A stretch of 64,000 nt of DNA from Saccharopolyspora dendranthemae (GCF_007829955.1 NZ_VIWX01000001.1:1798001-1862000), one strand, 5' to 3'; counted from the stretch's first letter, positions 1 to 9,993 are shown. Program-made: numbers and translations. Notes: generated from the letters alone by a model not told the origin.

Positions 1-567
1 ATCGGTGCGCAGGGACAGGTCCGACGGGTCGATCTCGGTGTCGATCCACGGCCCCAGCGGGCAGAACGTGTCGTAGCCCTTGGCGCGGGTCCACTGCCCG
101 TCGGCCTTCTGCTGGTCGCGCGCGGTGACGTCGTTGGCGATCGTGTAGCCGAGCAGCACCTCGGTGCCGCGCGCCTCCGGGACGTCCTTGCAGGGCTGGC
201 CGATGATCGCGGCCAGCTCGCCTTCGAAGTCCACCCGCTCGGAGTTCGGCGGCAGCTTGATCGGCGAGTTGGGGCCGACCACCGAGGTCGAGGGCTTCAT
301 GAAGATCAGCGGGTTCTCGGGAGCCTCGCCGCCCATCTCGCGCGCGTGCTCCACGTAGTTCTTGCCCACGCAGATCACCTTGCTCGGCAGGATCGGCGCC
401 AGCAGGCGCACGTCGGCCATCGGCCACTTCCGGCCGGTGTAGGTGGGCGAGCCGAACGGGTGCTGGTCGATCTCGACCGCCACGATCTTCTCGCGAGGCG
501 CGGCCGGATCCGGCTCCAACGCCACGAACGACACCCCGTCAGAGTGGGCGACACGAGCCAACCGCAA
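1..567 (-). CDS. Fumarylacetoacetate hydrolase (FAH) family protein, N-terminal part
   Basis: The gene runs off the left edge, so only the first 189 codons are visible. After a ~60-residue N-terminal domain comes the typical FAH core: VICVGKNYVEHAREMG near residue 65, then MKPSTSVVG and a GELAAIIG segment that supplies metal-ligand acidic residues in this family. Members cleave or isomerise beta-diketo acids in aromatic catabolism (homoprotocatechuate or acylpyruvate type); the substrate cannot be told here. The start is a TTG at 567, chosen because GGAGG lies 6 bases upstream and no ATG or GTG fits better. An FAH gene near leuB and serA matches mycobacterial gene order (Rv2993c, from memory). 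Confidence 0.85.
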   Translation of the reverse strand, partial: MRLARVAHSDGVSFVALEPDPAAPREKIVAVEIDQHPFGSPTYTGRKWPMADVRLLAPILPSKVICVGKNYVEHAREMGGEAPENPLIFMKPSTSVVGPNSPIKLPPNSERVDFEGELAAIIGQPCKDVPEARGTEVLLGYTIANDVTARDQQKADGQWTRAKGYDTFCPLGPWIDTEIDPSDLSLRTD

Positions 568-678
568 GACGAACCTCCGCAATGAAATCTGCTGTGGACG
601 GGTGGTGGGAACCCGCGCCCAACATACTCGGGCACCGGAACCCGCCACCGCATTCCGGGGTTCGGCGGGAGGCCGTCG

Positions 679-2280
679 TCACATCGCGGCGCAGGCCTTG
701 TAGATCAGCGCGTCGCAGAGCGCGAGCCAGCTGGCCTCGACGATGTTGGCGTGCACGCCCACGGTGGTCCACTCGTGCTCGCCGTCGCGGGACTCGACGA
801 GCACCCGGGTGACGGCGTCGGTGCCCGGCTCGTCGACGAGGATGCGGACCTTGTAATCCGTCAGCTCGACCGATTCCAGCCACGGCAGGTGCGGCACGAG
901 GGCCTTGCGCAGCGCGGCGTCGAGGGCGTTGACGGGACCGTTGCCCTCCGCCGTGGCGATCACCCGCTCCCCCGACACGCTGACCCGCACGGTCGCCTCC
1001 GAGACGACCTCGCCGTCCTCGCGGTGGTCGAGCAGCACCCGGTACGACTGGAGCTCGAACGGTGTTTCGAGCTCGGAACCCGTCATCTCCCGGCGCAGCA
1101 ACAACTCCAGCGAGGCGTCGGCGGCCTCGAAGGACCAGCCGCGCGCTTCGAGCTCCTTGACCTGCCGCACCGCTCCCCCGACGGCCTCCGGCGAGAGTTC
1201 CAGACCGAGTTCGGCTCCCTTGAGCTCCAGGCTGGCGCGACCGGCCATCTCGGTCACCAGCACCCGCATCCCGTTGCCGACCTCGGCCGGGTCGAGGTGG
1301 TTGTAGAGCTCGGGGTCCACTTTGATCGCGCTGGCGTGCAGACCGGCCTTGTGCGCGAACGCCGACTGCCCCACGTACGCCTGGTGGGTGTCGGGAGCCA
1401 GGTTGGCGATTTCCGCCAACGCGTGCGAAACACGGCTCAGCTCGGGCATCTTTCCCTCGGGCAGCACCGGCATGTCGAGCTTCATGCCCAGATTTCCCAG
1501 AACTGCGAACAGATCCGCGTTGCCCGTGCGTTCGCCGTAGCCGTTGGCGGTGCACTGCACGTGCGTGGCACCGGCCTGCACCGCCGCGACGCTGTTGGCC
1601 ACGGCGCAGCCGGTGTCGTCCTGGCAGTGGATGCCGACGCGGATCCCGGTGCGCGCGATGACCTCCCGGACGGTGTCGGCCAGCTGCAGCGGGAGCTGGC
1701 CGCCGTTGGTGTCGCACAGCACGACGACGTCGGCACCCGCACCCGCGGCGGCGTCGAGCACGCGCAGCGAGGTGTCGGGGTCGAAGGCGTACCCGTCGAA
1801 GAAGTGCTCCGCGTCGACGAAAACCCGCCTGCCGTGGTCGACGAGGTGGCGGACGGTGTCGGCGATCATCGCGCAGTTCTCCGCGACGTCGGTGCGCAGC
1901 GCTCGTTCGATGTGCCTGCGGTCCGATTTGGCCACCAGCGTCACCACCGGGGCGCGAGAGTCCAGCAGGGCGGCAACTTGACGATCGTCGTCCACTTTGG
2001 AGCCTGCGCGGCGAGTGGAGCCGAACGCCACGAGCGCGGCGTGGCTGAGTTCGAGTTCCTCTTGTGCCGCGCGGTGAAAGAACTCGGTGTCCTTGGGAAG
2101 CGCTCCGGGCCAACCACCTTCGATAAACCCGACCCCGAGCCCGTCCAGCAGGCGCGCGACGGCCAGCTTGTCGGTGACCGAGTACGAAATCCCCTCGCGC
2201 TGCGCCCCGTCGCGCAGCGTCGTGTCGTAGACGTGGAATTCGTCGCCCAGGGGCGTGCCGGCCGGCTTGGTGCGGGTCAC
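679..2280 (-). CDS. cimA: (R)-citramalate synthase
   Basis: This 533-residue protein belongs to the CimA/LeuA3 branch of the 2-isopropylmalate synthase superfamily. It would condense pyruvate with acetyl-CoA to citramalate, the threonine-independent entry to isoleucine. The HMGL-like TIM barrel starts with DTTLRDGAQREG at residues 19-30 and includes the HCQDDTGCAVANS metal-binding segment. A C-terminal LeuA-type regulatory domain begins near residue 400. The GTG start has GGGAGA about 8 bases upstream. LeuB, downstream in the same pathway, is the next gene upstream on the same strand, but a terminator separates the two. An attenuator with an Ile-rich leader peptide lies immediately upstream. 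The alternative, a plain 2-isopropylmalate synthase, is less likely because the N-terminal motif and length fit CimA. Confidence 0.9.
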   Translation of the reverse strand: MTRTKPAGTPLGDEFHVYDTTLRDGAQREGISYSVTDKLAVARLLDGLGVGFIEGGWPGALPKDTEFFHRAAQEELELSHAALVAFGSTRRAGSKVDDDRQVAALLDSRAPVVTLVAKSDRRHIERALRTDVAENCAMIADTVRHLVDHGRRVFVDAEHFFDGYAFDPDTSLRVLDAAAGAGADVVVLCDTNGGQLPLQLADTVREVIARTGIRVGIHCQDDTGCAVANSVAAVQAGATHVQCTANGYGERTGNADLFAVLGNLGMKLDMPVLPEGKMPELSRVSHALAEIANLAPDTHQAYVGQSAFAHKAGLHASAIKVDPELYNHLDPAEVGNGMRVLVTEMAGRASLELKGAELGLELSPEAVGGAVRQVKELEARGWSFEAADASLELLLRREMTGSELETPFELQSYRVLLDHREDGEVVSEATVRVSVSGERVIATAEGNGPVNALDAALRKALVPHLPWLESVELTDYKVRILVDEPGTDAVTRVLVESRDGEHEWTTVGVHANIVEASWLALCDALIYKACAAM

Positions 2281-2333
2281 TGGAATGTCTCCCGTCGGAT
2301 CGATCGGTTCGGCGCGGACTTGGCGCAGGCAAC

Positions 2334-2400
2334 AAAAAAGACCCCCCGCGAATGCGAGAGGTCAGCGCGTCGGGAAGCGGAGATGTTTACCCGACGCGCT
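2334..2400 (-). promoter_or_regulatory. cimA transcription attenuator
   Basis: On the minus strand two hairpins follow each other. The first pairs AGCGCGTCGGG (2390-2400) with CCCGACGCGCT (2364-2374), and its 5' arm is the last part of the leader peptide frame at 2387-2416. The second pairs GACCTCTCGC with GCGGGGGGTC (2340-2363, with G-U pairs) and runs straight into six T residues, a standard intrinsic terminator. Ribosome position on the leader would decide whether the first hairpin forms. The layout repeats that of the ilvB attenuator at 9839-9922. Control by isoleucyl-tRNA charging is inferred. Confidence 0.72.
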
Positions 2401-2416
2401 CGCCAATAATGATCAC
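2387..2416 (-). CDS. Putative Ile-rich leader peptide of cimA
   Basis: The nine-residue frame GTG-ATC-ATT-ATT-GGC-GAG-CGC-GTC-GGG-TAA encodes MIIIGERVG. Three consecutive isoleucine codons plus one valine fit a sensor of isoleucine supply in front of an isoleucine-pathway gene. Its final codons form the 5' arm of the first attenuator hairpin. No Shine-Dalgarno sequence precedes the GTG, so it may be translated from a leaderless transcript, although a convincing -10 box is not visible. The frame is too short for codon statistics; the case rests on codon content and position. Confidence 0.6.
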   Translation of the reverse strand: MIIIGERVG

Positions 2417-2500
2417 ACTGCGGAAAGCCACGACCCCATGCTGCACACCTCGCCCGCGGATGTCCATCGAACGCGGCGGAGTTCTCACGATCCGGAAAAG

Positions 2501-2538
2501 CCGAAGGGCGCCTCCCCCGGCGGGGAGACGCCCTTCGG
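2501..2538 (-). terminator. Intrinsic terminator of leuB
   Basis: CCGAAGGGCG and CGCCCTTCGG are perfect complements flanking an inner GC stem. On the minus strand the hairpin is followed by CTTTT. It sits 21 bases past the leuB stop, upstream of the cimA leader, so leuB and cimA are probably transcribed separately. Confidence 0.85.
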
Positions 2539-2558
2539 AACTCGAACTCCGGTGAAGA

Positions 2559-3602
2559 TCAGGGCTGCGGAGCGACCTCGCGGGAAGACACCAGAGCCGC
2601 GAGCCGGTCGCCGATGGCGAACGTGGCGCCCGGCGACGAGTGGTCGCGGGTCGCCAGGTCGAAGGCCACCGAGGCCTCGACGCGCTTGGCGGCCTCGGTC
2701 AGCCCGACGTGGTCGAGCAGCATCGCGATCGACAGCACGGCGGCGGTCGGGTCGGCCACGCCCTGCCCGGCGATGTCCGGGGCGCTGCCGTGCACCGGCT
2801 CGAACATGCTCGGGTTGCGGCGGGTCGCGTCGATGTTCCCGCTGGCCGCCAGACCGATGCCGCCGGTGATCGCACCCGAGAGGTCGGTGATGATGTCGCC
2901 GAAGAGGTTGTCGGTGATGACCACGTCGAACCGGCTCGGGTCGGTCACCATGTGGATCGTGGTGGCGTCCACGTGCTGGTAGGCCACGGTGACGTCCGGG
3001 TACTGCAGCGAGACCTCCTCGACCACGCGCGACCACAACGAGCCGGCGTGGGTGAGGACGTTGGTCTTGTGCACCAGGGTCAGGTGCTTTCGGGGCCGCG
3101 AGGCGGCGCGGGCGAACGCGTCGCGCACGACCCGCTCGACGCCGAACGCCGTGTTGATGCTGACCTCGGTGGCGATCTCGTGCGTGGTGTCCTTGCGCAG
3201 CAGGCCGCCGTTGCCCGCGTACGGGCCTTCGGTGCCTTCGCGCACGATGACCATGTCGATCTCACCCGGGTCGGCCACCGGGCTCTTCACGCCCGGGTAC
3301 AGCCGCGCGGGGCGCAGGTTCACGTGGTGGTCGAGCTCGAACCGCAGCCGCAGCAGCAGACCGCGCTCCAGGATGCCGCTGGGCACCGATGGGTCGCCGA
3401 CCGCGCCGAGCAGGATCGCGTCGTGCTGGCGGAGCTCACCGAGCACGGACTCGGGGAGCAGCTCCCCCGTCGCGTGCCAGCGAGCGGCTCCGAGGTCGTA
3501 ACGGGTGATCTCGGTGTCCGGCACCACCTCGCCGAGCACCTTCAGTGCCTCGGCCACGACCTCCGGCCCGATCCCGTCGCCGGGGATCACAGCGAGCCGC
3601 AT
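2559..3602 (-). CDS. leuB: 3-isopropylmalate dehydrogenase
   Basis: This 347-residue NAD-dependent enzyme oxidises and decarboxylates 3-isopropylmalate in leucine synthesis, and commonly also handles the methylmalate intermediate of the citramalate route. The N-terminus reads [27 protein letters not shown] near residue 120 is the substrate/NAD loop; the metal-binding aspartates lie in [18 protein letters not shown] near 230. Length is normal for the short actinobacterial form. The ATG is preceded by GGGAGGTGTGTAG, a strong ribosome site. serA lies upstream on the same strand, separated by ~280 bases. Confidence 0.95.
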   Translation of the reverse strand: MRLAVIPGDGIGPEVVAEALKVLGEVVPDTEITRYDLGAARWHATGELLPESVLGELRQHDAILLGAVGDPSVPSGILERGLLLRLRFELDHHVNLRPARLYPGVKSPVADPGEIDMVIVREGTEGPYAGNGGLLRKDTTHEIATEVSINTAFGVERVVRDAFARAASRPRKHLTLVHKTNVLTHAGSLWSRVVEEVSLQYPDVTVAYQHVDATTIHMVTDPSRFDVVITDNLFGDIITDLSGAITGGIGLAASGNIDATRRNPSMFEPVHGSAPDIAGQGVADPTAAVLSIAMLLDHVGLTEAAKRVEASVAFDLATRDHSSPGATFAIGDRLAALVSSREVAPQP

Positions 3603-3765
3603 CTACACACCTCCCGAGAACCACCCCGAACTGCGGGGCTCGAACTGTTGAGCCGAAGGCTACCGGCATGTCCACGTCTCGCGGCACGCCGGGCCCACCG
3701 AGTGGATGATAAGTCCCGAACTGTGGGACACCCACTAGAGTGACGGACTGTTTCGTTCCAGGTGC

Positions 3766-3809
3766 GCGTGAGGGGCCGTCCCCTGAGCGGAGACGACCCC
3801 TTCTCACGC
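3766..3809 (-). terminator. Hairpin downstream of serA
   Basis: GCGTGAGGGGCCGTC pairs imperfectly with GACGACCCCTTCTCACGC around a short loop, 75 bases past the serA stop. No T-run follows on the minus strand, so termination is a guess. The rest of the leuB-serA gap (3603-3883) holds the leuB ribosome site, a small CCCCGCAGTTCGGGG hairpin, and nothing else I recognise. Confidence 0.5.
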
Positions 3810-3883
3810 TTCCGAGCTATTCAGCACGCGATCCGTCGGTCGCGCACCTACTCAGCGACACCTCGTTGCCGAGGCATCCACCT

Positions 3884-5479
3884 TCACTCGAAGCTGACCG
3901 TGCGCACGATGCGGGCACCCACGGCGGCGCCGATCGGCTCCAGCACGCCCTGCTCGACCGGACGGTCCACGCGCAGCAGCATGATCGCTTCGGAGCGCTC
4001 GGTGGTCTGGCTGACCGTGGCGGCCTCGATGTTCACGCCGACCTCGCCCAGCAGCGTGCCGACCTTGCCCATCACGCCCGGGCGGTCCGGGTACTCCAGC
4101 AGCAGCACGTTGCCCTCGGCCCGCAGGTCGAAGTGCCGGCCGTTGACCTCGATCAGCTTCTCGACCTGGTTCGGGCCCGACAGGGCACCGGAGACGACAG
4201 CGGTGGTGCCGTCGGCCATGTGCGCGCGCAGCGACACGACGCTGCGGTGGTTCGGGCTCTCCGAGGTCGTCTTGATCTCGACCTGAACGCCCAGCTCCTC
4301 AGCCAGCTGCGGAGCGTTGACGAAGGTCACCTGGCTCTCGACAGCACCGGAGAACACGCCGCGCAGCGCGGCCAGCTGCAGCACCGAGATGTCCTCGTCG
4401 GCCAGCTCGCCGCGGGCCTCGATGGTCACCGAGCTCGGGGTGCCGCCCTGCAGCGCGGACAGCAGCTGGCCCAGCTTCTGGGTCAGCGCCAGGTACGGGC
4501 GGACCTCTTCGCCGACCGCACCGCCCTGCACGTTGACCGCGTCCGGGACGAAGTCGCCGCGCAGCGCGAGCCGGACGGACTTGGCCACGTCGGTGCCCGC
4601 GCGGTCCTGGGCCTCCCTCGTGGAGGCGCCCAGGTGCGGGGTGACCACGGCGTTGTCCAGGGAGAACAGCGGGCTGTCGGTGATGGGCTCCGACTTGAAC
4701 ACGTCGATGCCGGCGCCGGCGATGGTGCCGTTGCGCAGCGCCTCGGCCAGCGCGTCCTCGTCGACCAGACCGCCGCGCGCGGCGTTGATGATGACCAGGT
4801 TCGGCTTGGCCTTCTTGAGCTCCTCCGCGCCGATCAGGCCCAGCGTCTCAGCGGTCTTCGGGAGGTGGATCGACAGCGCGTCGGCGCGGCTGAGCAGCTC
4901 CTCCAGCGAGACCAGCTCGATGCCCAGCTGCGCGGCGCGGGCCGGCGACACGTAGGGGTCGTAGGCGATCAGCTTGGTGCCGAAGGCGGCGACGCGAGCG
5001 GCGAACAGCTGCCCGATCTTGCCCAGTCCGACGACACCGACGGTCTTGCCGTTGAGCTCGACGCCGCCGTAGGAGCTGCGCTTCCACGCGCCGCCCTTCA
5101 GGCTCGCGTCGGCCTGCGGCACGTTGCGGACCACCGAGAGCAGCAGCGCCATGGCGTGCTCGGCGGCGGAAACGATGTTCGAGGTGGGGGCGTTGACCAC
5201 CATCACGCCGCGCTCCGTGGCGGCGGGTACCTCGACGTTGTCGAGGCCGACACCCGCGCGGGCGACGACCTTGAGATTCTTCGCGGCCGAGAGGACTTCG
5301 GCATCGACCTTGGTCGCGGAACGGACCAGCAGCGCATCGGCGTCGGCGACAGCGTCGAGCAGCGCCGGACGGTCGGTGCCGTCCACGTTGCGGATCTCGA
5401 CCTCTTCGCCGAGGGCGTCGATCACGGACGGGGCCAGCTTCTCGGCGAGAAGAACGACAGGACGGCTTGCGTTGGTCAC
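3884..5479 (-). CDS. serA: D-3-phosphoglycerate dehydrogenase
   Basis: This 531-residue cytosolic enzyme oxidises 3-phosphoglycerate in the first step of serine synthesis. It is the long type-1 form: an N-terminal catalytic half, the Rossmann motif GVVGLGKIGQLFA near residue 150, catalytic segments around INAARGGLVDED (~235) and TPHLGASTREA (~285), an intervening allosteric domain, and a C-terminal ACT domain from about residue 455. Feedback inhibition by serine is known for this architecture. Translation starts at a GTG preceded by TTGGAG. It is adjacent to leuB as in mycobacteria. Confidence 0.95.
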   Translation of the reverse strand: MTNASRPVVLLAEKLAPSVIDALGEEVEIRNVDGTDRPALLDAVADADALLVRSATKVDAEVLSAAKNLKVVARAGVGLDNVEVPAATERGVMVVNAPTSNIVSAAEHAMALLLSVVRNVPQADASLKGGAWKRSSYGGVELNGKTVGVVGLGKIGQLFAARVAAFGTKLIAYDPYVSPARAAQLGIELVSLEELLSRADALSIHLPKTAETLGLIGAEELKKAKPNLVIINAARGGLVDEDALAEALRNGTIAGAGIDVFKSEPITDSPLFSLDNAVVTPHLGASTREAQDRAGTDVAKSVRLALRGDFVPDAVNVQGGAVGEEVRPYLALTQKLGQLLSALQGGTPSSVTIEARGELADEDISVLQLAALRGVFSGAVESQVTFVNAPQLAEELGVQVEIKTTSESPNHRSVVSLRAHMADGTTAVVSGALSGPNQVEKLIEVNGRHFDLRAEGNVLLLEYPDRPGVMGKVGTLLGEVGVNIEAATVSQTTERSEAIMLLRVDRPVEQGVLEPIGAAVGARIVRTVSFE

Positions 5480-5745
5480 GGGCGAACTCCAAGCTGGAAG
5501 ATCACGATCGGCACGACGATGTGCCCGGACGTTGGAAGTTTAACGGGAGATTGAGAAAGCATTCACAAGGGTGTAGCTCGGATCACCGCTGGATCGAACA
5601 TGTCCGCAAGTTCCGCTTTCCCGGCATTCTCGCAGATCAACCCCCATGAGCGAGCAAAACCGTTCCACAGTGCGGGAGTGAATCGCCGCCCGAACGGGCC
5701 AGGCCGCCCACGCCGGCGGCAGCAGGCCCGAACGGCGGCCGCGCT

Positions 5746-6012
5746 TCACGGTTCGTCGAATTCGCCGTCCTTGGCGCCCGCGACGAACGCGTCCCATTCC
5801 TCGGGGGTGAAGACGAGGACCGGCCCTTCCGGGTCAGCCCCGTTCCGCATCCCCACGTAACCGTCGACGAAGGCTATCTCCACGCCCGGTTCATCCGGAT
5901 CGTCCGTACTAGCGATCCACTCAGCGTCCGTGAAGTCGAGCTTCCCGCGGACGTGCGCTTTGTCGTCGACGATCTCGTTGTCTGCACTCACGATGCGTAC
6001 CGTATCCCTCAC
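5746..6012 (-). CDS. DUF397 domain protein
   Basis: The 88-residue protein ends in the DUF397 signature: GMRNGADPEGPVLVF, then TPEEWDAFVAGAKDGEFD. DUF397 proteins are small, acidic, abundant in actinomycetes and normally encoded beside a helix-turn-helix regulator. No such partner is adjacent here. The GTG at 6012 overlaps other possible starts; a second GTG 24 bases downstream, giving MSADNEIVDD, is equally plausible. Function is not established. The gap from serA (5480-5745) holds the serA ribosome site and no recognisable gene. Confidence 0.7.
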   Translation of the reverse strand: MRDTVRIVSADNEIVDDKAHVRGKLDFTDAEWIASTDDPDEPGVEIAFVDGYVGMRNGADPEGPVLVFTPEEWDAFVAGAKDGEFDEP

Positions 6013-6080
6013 TCATAGCGATATCCCGTTGTGGGAGACCCGCCCGGCGGAAACCTACCGACCACCGCAAGAACGCGCGA

Positions 6081-6116
6081 GGCCCGGTGAAACCTCATCT
6101 GAGGATTCACCGGGCC
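6081..6116 (-). terminator. Terminator hairpin of ilvC
   Basis: GGCCCGGTGAA...TTCACCGGGCC pairs around an inner CCTC/GAGG stem, 88 bases downstream of the ilvC stop. No T-run follows on the minus strand. Confidence 0.65.
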
Positions 6117-6203
6117 GGGCGGATCAACGCTGCCGAGAGATCCGGAGAGCTCGGAAACTCACCCCGATGGCGCCACCGGTGCGGCGGCGCGCAGGGGATC
6201 AGC

Positions 6204-7205
<1,002 letters not shown>

Positions 7206-7258
7206 TCAGCGTTTCCTTTCGGGACTTCATCGGTTGTCGGTCGCGCCTGCCAACCGCT

Positions 7259-7459
7259 AGGAGATGTTGGGTGCGGCGGTAGCCGCTGCTTCAGGTGTGG
7301 GACTCAACCAGCACCGCCGCGGGTTCTCAGCGGTTCTCCGGGGAGGACGCCGCGACGCCGTGTAATTGGCATACATCAGGAGTGGCGCCCGGACCCGGAG
7401 GGCCGCTGAGGTTCCGCTACTCGCACCGCTAAGCACAGTGACCCGAAACCATTCCTTTA
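7259..7459 (+). repeat. Family B MITE-like repeat, copy 1 (about 200 bp)
   Basis: This intergenic block between ilvC and ilvN matches the reverse complement of 12721-12937 over most of its length; both contain GGCATACAYNAGGAGTGGCGC and a CGCACCGCTNAGCA segment near one end. It shares GCGGCGGTAGCC, GCTTCAGGTGTGGGACTCA and the CCGAAACNAYTCCT end with the 89-bp copy at 16050-16138. It stops 5 bases from the ilvN stop codon. It contains no gene. Whether it affects readthrough from ilvN into ilvC is unknown. Confidence 0.75.
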
Positions 7460-7464
7460 AGTTG

Positions 7465-7971
7465 TCAGCGGACCGCAGTAGCCGTGATGGAGCGGGGGCC
7501 TCTACCGATCGCGATCGTTCCCGACTGCACCATCTCGCGGACGCCGTAGGGTTCCAGCATTCGCAGCAACGCGTCGAGCTTATCGGCGGGTCCGGTGGCC
7601 TCGATGGTCAGCGCCTCCGGCGAGACGTCCACCACCTTCGCGCGGAACAGCTGGACGGTCTCCAGGACCTGGCTGCGCACCGACGAGTCGGCGCGGACCT
7701 TCACCAGCAGCAGCTCGCGCTGCACCGCGGCGTCGTCCTCCAGCTCCACGATCTTGATCACGTTCACCAGCTTGTTGAGCTGCTTGGTGACCTGCTCCAG
7801 CGGTTGGTCGCTGACGGCGACCACGATCGTCATCCGGGAGATCTCCGGGTGCTCGGTCGGGCCGACCGCGAGCGACTCGATGTTGAAGCTGCGGCGCGAG
7901 AAGAGACCGCTCACCCGGGCGAGGACACCGGGCACGTTCTCGACCAGCACGCTCAAGGTATGCCTAGTCAC
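7465..7971 (-). CDS. ilvN: Acetolactate synthase small (regulatory) subunit
   Basis: This 168-residue regulatory subunit has an N-terminal ACT domain starting [21 protein letters not shown] and a second C-terminal ACT-like domain from about residue 80. It binds the large subunit and confers valine feedback inhibition. Its ATG overlaps the ilvB stop in the 4-base ATGA pattern (7968-7971), so translation is coupled to ilvB. Length is normal. Confidence 0.95.
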   Translation of the reverse strand: MTRHTLSVLVENVPGVLARVSGLFSRRSFNIESLAVGPTEHPEISRMTIVVAVSDQPLEQVTKQLNKLVNVIKIVELEDDAAVQRELLLVKVRADSSVRSQVLETVQLFRAKVVDVSPEALTIEATGPADKLDALLRMLEPYGVREMVQSGTIAIGRGPRSITATAVR

Positions 7972-9800
7972 GCCTCGTCCTCCTCGAAAAGCGGGCGGAT
8001 GCCGCGGGCCGCCATGATCTCGTCGTTGCCGGTGCCGGCCGCCACCATCGGCCAGACCTGCGCGTCCTTGCCCACCACGAAGTCGATCACGACGGGTCGG
8101 TCGTTGATCTCCATAGCCCGCTGGATGACGCTGTCGACGTCCTCTTTGGACTCACACCGCAGGCCTGCGCACCCGTAGGCGTCGGCGAGCAGCTTGAAGT
8201 CCGGGATGCGGTGCTTGTGGGTGCCGAGGTCGCTGTGTGAGTAACGCTCGGCGTAAAACAGGTTCTGCCACTGCCGGACCATACCCAGGTTGCCGTTGTT
8301 GATGACGGCCACCTTGATGGGGATGTTCTCGATCGCGCAGGTCGCGAGCTCCTGGTTGGTCATCTGGAAGCAGCCGTCGCCGTCGATGGCCCACACCGTC
8401 TTGTCCGGCTCGCCGGCCTTGGCGCCCATGGCCGCCGGAACCGCGTAGCCCATGGTCCCCAGACCACCGGAGTTCAGCCAGGTGCGCGGGTTGTCGTAGC
8501 CGATGAACTGCGCGGCCCACATCTGGTGCTGCCCCACGCCCGCGGCGTAGACGGCGTCGGTGCCCGCGATCTTGCCGAGGCGCTCGATGACGTACTCCGG
8601 CGACAGGCTGCCGTCGCTGGGCTCGGCGTAACCGAGCGGGAACCGGCCGCGGATGTCGTCGAGCATCCCCCACCAGGGCTTCAGGTCGACGGTGCCGTGC
8701 TCGGACTCGGCGGCTTCGAAGGCCTCGGTCAGCTCGGCGATGACGTCCTTGCAGTCACCGACGATCGGGACGTCGGCGTAGCGGTTCTTGGAGATCTCGG
8801 CCGGGTCGATGTCGGCGTGCACGACCTTGGCGTCCGGTGCGAACGACGACAGCTGGCCGGTGACCCGGTCGTCGAACCGGGTGCCCAGGGCGATCAGCAG
8901 GTCGGAGCGCTGCATGGCGGCGACCGCCGACACCGTGCCGTGCATGCCGGGCATGCCCAGGTGCTGCGGGTGCGAGTCCGGGAACGCACCGCGCGCCATC
9001 AGCGTGGTGACCACCGGGATCCCGGTGCGCTCGGCCAGCTGCCGCAGCTCCGCGTGCGCCTCGGCCTTGATGACACCGCCGCCGACGTAGAGGACCGGCT
9101 GCTTGGCCTCGACCATCAGCTTCGCGGCCTCGCGGACCTGCTTGCCGTGCGGCTTGCTGGTCGGCCGGTAGCCGGGCAGCTTCATCTCCGGCGGCCAGGC
9201 GAACGACATGGTCGCCTGCTGGACGTCCTTGGGGATGTCGACCAGGACCGGGCCGGGACGGCCGCTGGAGGCGATGTAGAACGCTTCCGCGATGACCCTC
9301 GGGATGTCCTCGGCGTCGGTGACCAGGAAGTTGTGCTTGGTGACCGGCAGCGTGATGCCGCAGATGTCGGCTTCCTGGAAGGCGTCGGTGCCGATCAGGC
9401 CGGTCGACTGCTGCCCGGTGATCGCCACCATCGGAACCGAGTCCATGTTCGCGTCGGCCAGCGGGGTGACCAGGTTGGTCGCGCCCGGGCCGGAGGTCGC
9501 CATGCAGACGCCGACCTTGCCCGTGGCCTGCGCGTACCCGGTCGCCGCGTGCCCGGCTCCCTGCTCGTGGCGAACCAGCACGTGCCGGACCTTCTCGGAG
9601 TCGAGCAGCGGGTCGTACGACGGGAGGATGGTGCCACCCGGAATCCCGAAGACGACCTCGCAGCCCACGGACTCCAGGGAGCGGACGAGTGCCTGCGCAC
9701 CCGTGAGCTTCACCGGAGCACCGCTGGGCGGCGCTGGCTTGGGTCGGCGTCCTGGCGGGGGCGCCGGGACCGGATTCTGCCTGGTATTGGCGCTGGTCAT
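7968..9800 (-). CDS. ilvB: Acetolactate synthase large (catalytic) subunit
   Basis: This 610-residue thiamine-diphosphate enzyme makes acetolactate or acetohydroxybutyrate from pyruvate and 2-oxobutyrate. Catalytic Glu79 lies in [13 protein letters not shown]. The ThDP-binding motif is [15 protein letters not shown] near 465, continuing to [13 protein letters not shown] Pro/Arg-rich extension of ~30 residues precedes the catalytic core, as in other actinobacteria. GAGG lies ~10 bases before the ATG. Expression is probably controlled by the attenuator and leader peptide upstream, and ilvN follows with overlapping codons. Confidence 0.96.
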   Translation of the reverse strand: MTSANTRQNPVPAPPPGRRPKPAPPSGAPVKLTGAQALVRSLESVGCEVVFGIPGGTILPSYDPLLDSEKVRHVLVRHEQGAGHAATGYAQATGKVGVCMATSGPGATNLVTPLADANMDSVPMVAITGQQSTGLIGTDAFQEADICGITLPVTKHNFLVTDAEDIPRVIAEAFYIASSGRPGPVLVDIPKDVQQATMSFAWPPEMKLPGYRPTSKPHGKQVREAAKLMVEAKQPVLYVGGGVIKAEAHAELRQLAERTGIPVVTTLMARGAFPDSHPQHLGMPGMHGTVSAVAAMQRSDLLIALGTRFDDRVTGQLSSFAPDAKVVHADIDPAEISKNRYADVPIVGDCKDVIAELTEAFEAAESEHGTVDLKPWWGMLDDIRGRFPLGYAEPSDGSLSPEYVIERLGKIAGTDAVYAAGVGQHQMWAAQFIGYDNPRTWLNSGGLGTMGYAVPAAMGAKAGEPDKTVWAIDGDGCFQMTNQELATCAIENIPIKVAVINNGNLGMVRQWQNLFYAERYSHSDLGTHKHRIPDFKLLADAYGCAGLRCESKEDVDSVIQRAMEINDRPVVIDFVVGKDAQVWPMVAAGTGNDEIMAARGIRPLFEEDEA

Positions 9801-9838
9801 CGGGTCAACCTCGGTGGTTGGGAGTGGGACCGGACACG

Positions 9839-9922
9839 AAAAAACCCCCGCAGGCCACGAATGGGCCAGACGAGGGTTGGCGCGTCGACAGCTGCGAGGA
9901 CTTCCTCAGGCGTCGACGCGCC
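9839..9922 (-). promoter_or_regulatory. ilvB transcription attenuator
   Basis: On the minus strand GGCGCGTCGAC (9912-9922) pairs perfectly with GTCGACGCGCC (9879-9889); the 5' arm lies inside the end of the leader peptide. Next comes a terminator: CCCTCGTCTGGCC pairs with GGCCTGCGGGGG and ends in six T residues (9839-9844), about 38 bases before ilvB. Such Leu/Ile/Val attenuators are known for ilvB in actinobacteria; the exact alternative pairing here is inferred. Confidence 0.85.
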
Positions 9923-9956
9923 GGGGAAGTACGAGAATGTCGTGCAGTCGCAGCAT
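9906..9956 (-). CDS. ilvB leader peptide
   Basis: The 16-residue frame encodes MLRLHDILVLPRRVDA. Half of the residues before the Pro are branched-chain (Leu four times, Ile, Val), followed by one more Val. The final codons build the first arm of the attenuator hairpin. No ribosome binding site precedes the ATG, and a TAACGT -10 box ends 7 bases before it, which implies a leaderless mRNA starting at or next to the ATG. Stalling at scarce charged tRNA would relieve termination. Confidence 0.85.
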   Translation of the reverse strand: MLRLHDILVLPRRVDA

Positions 9957-9963
9957 GGCCAGG

Positions 9964-9993
9964 ACGTTAATGGGGTTGGTCGTACCGCGTCAA
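9964..9993 (-). promoter_or_regulatory. Promoter of the ilvB operon
   Basis: Minus-strand TTGACG (9988-9993) and TAACGT (9964-9969) are separated by 18 bases. A start 7-8 bases downstream falls on the ATG of the leader peptide at 9956. This is the best sigma-70-type promoter seen in the window. Confidence 0.7.

Noticed and set aside
751-2409. Long open frame opposite cimA, with similar ones opposite ligA, serA, ilvB and glgP
   Set aside because: Same antisense artefact; the minus-strand genes have clear domains and ribosome sites.
5540-5797. An 85-codon minus-strand frame between serA and the DUF397 gene
   Set aside because: Arg-rich, no ribosome site, overlaps the DUF397 gene in another frame, no recognisable domain.
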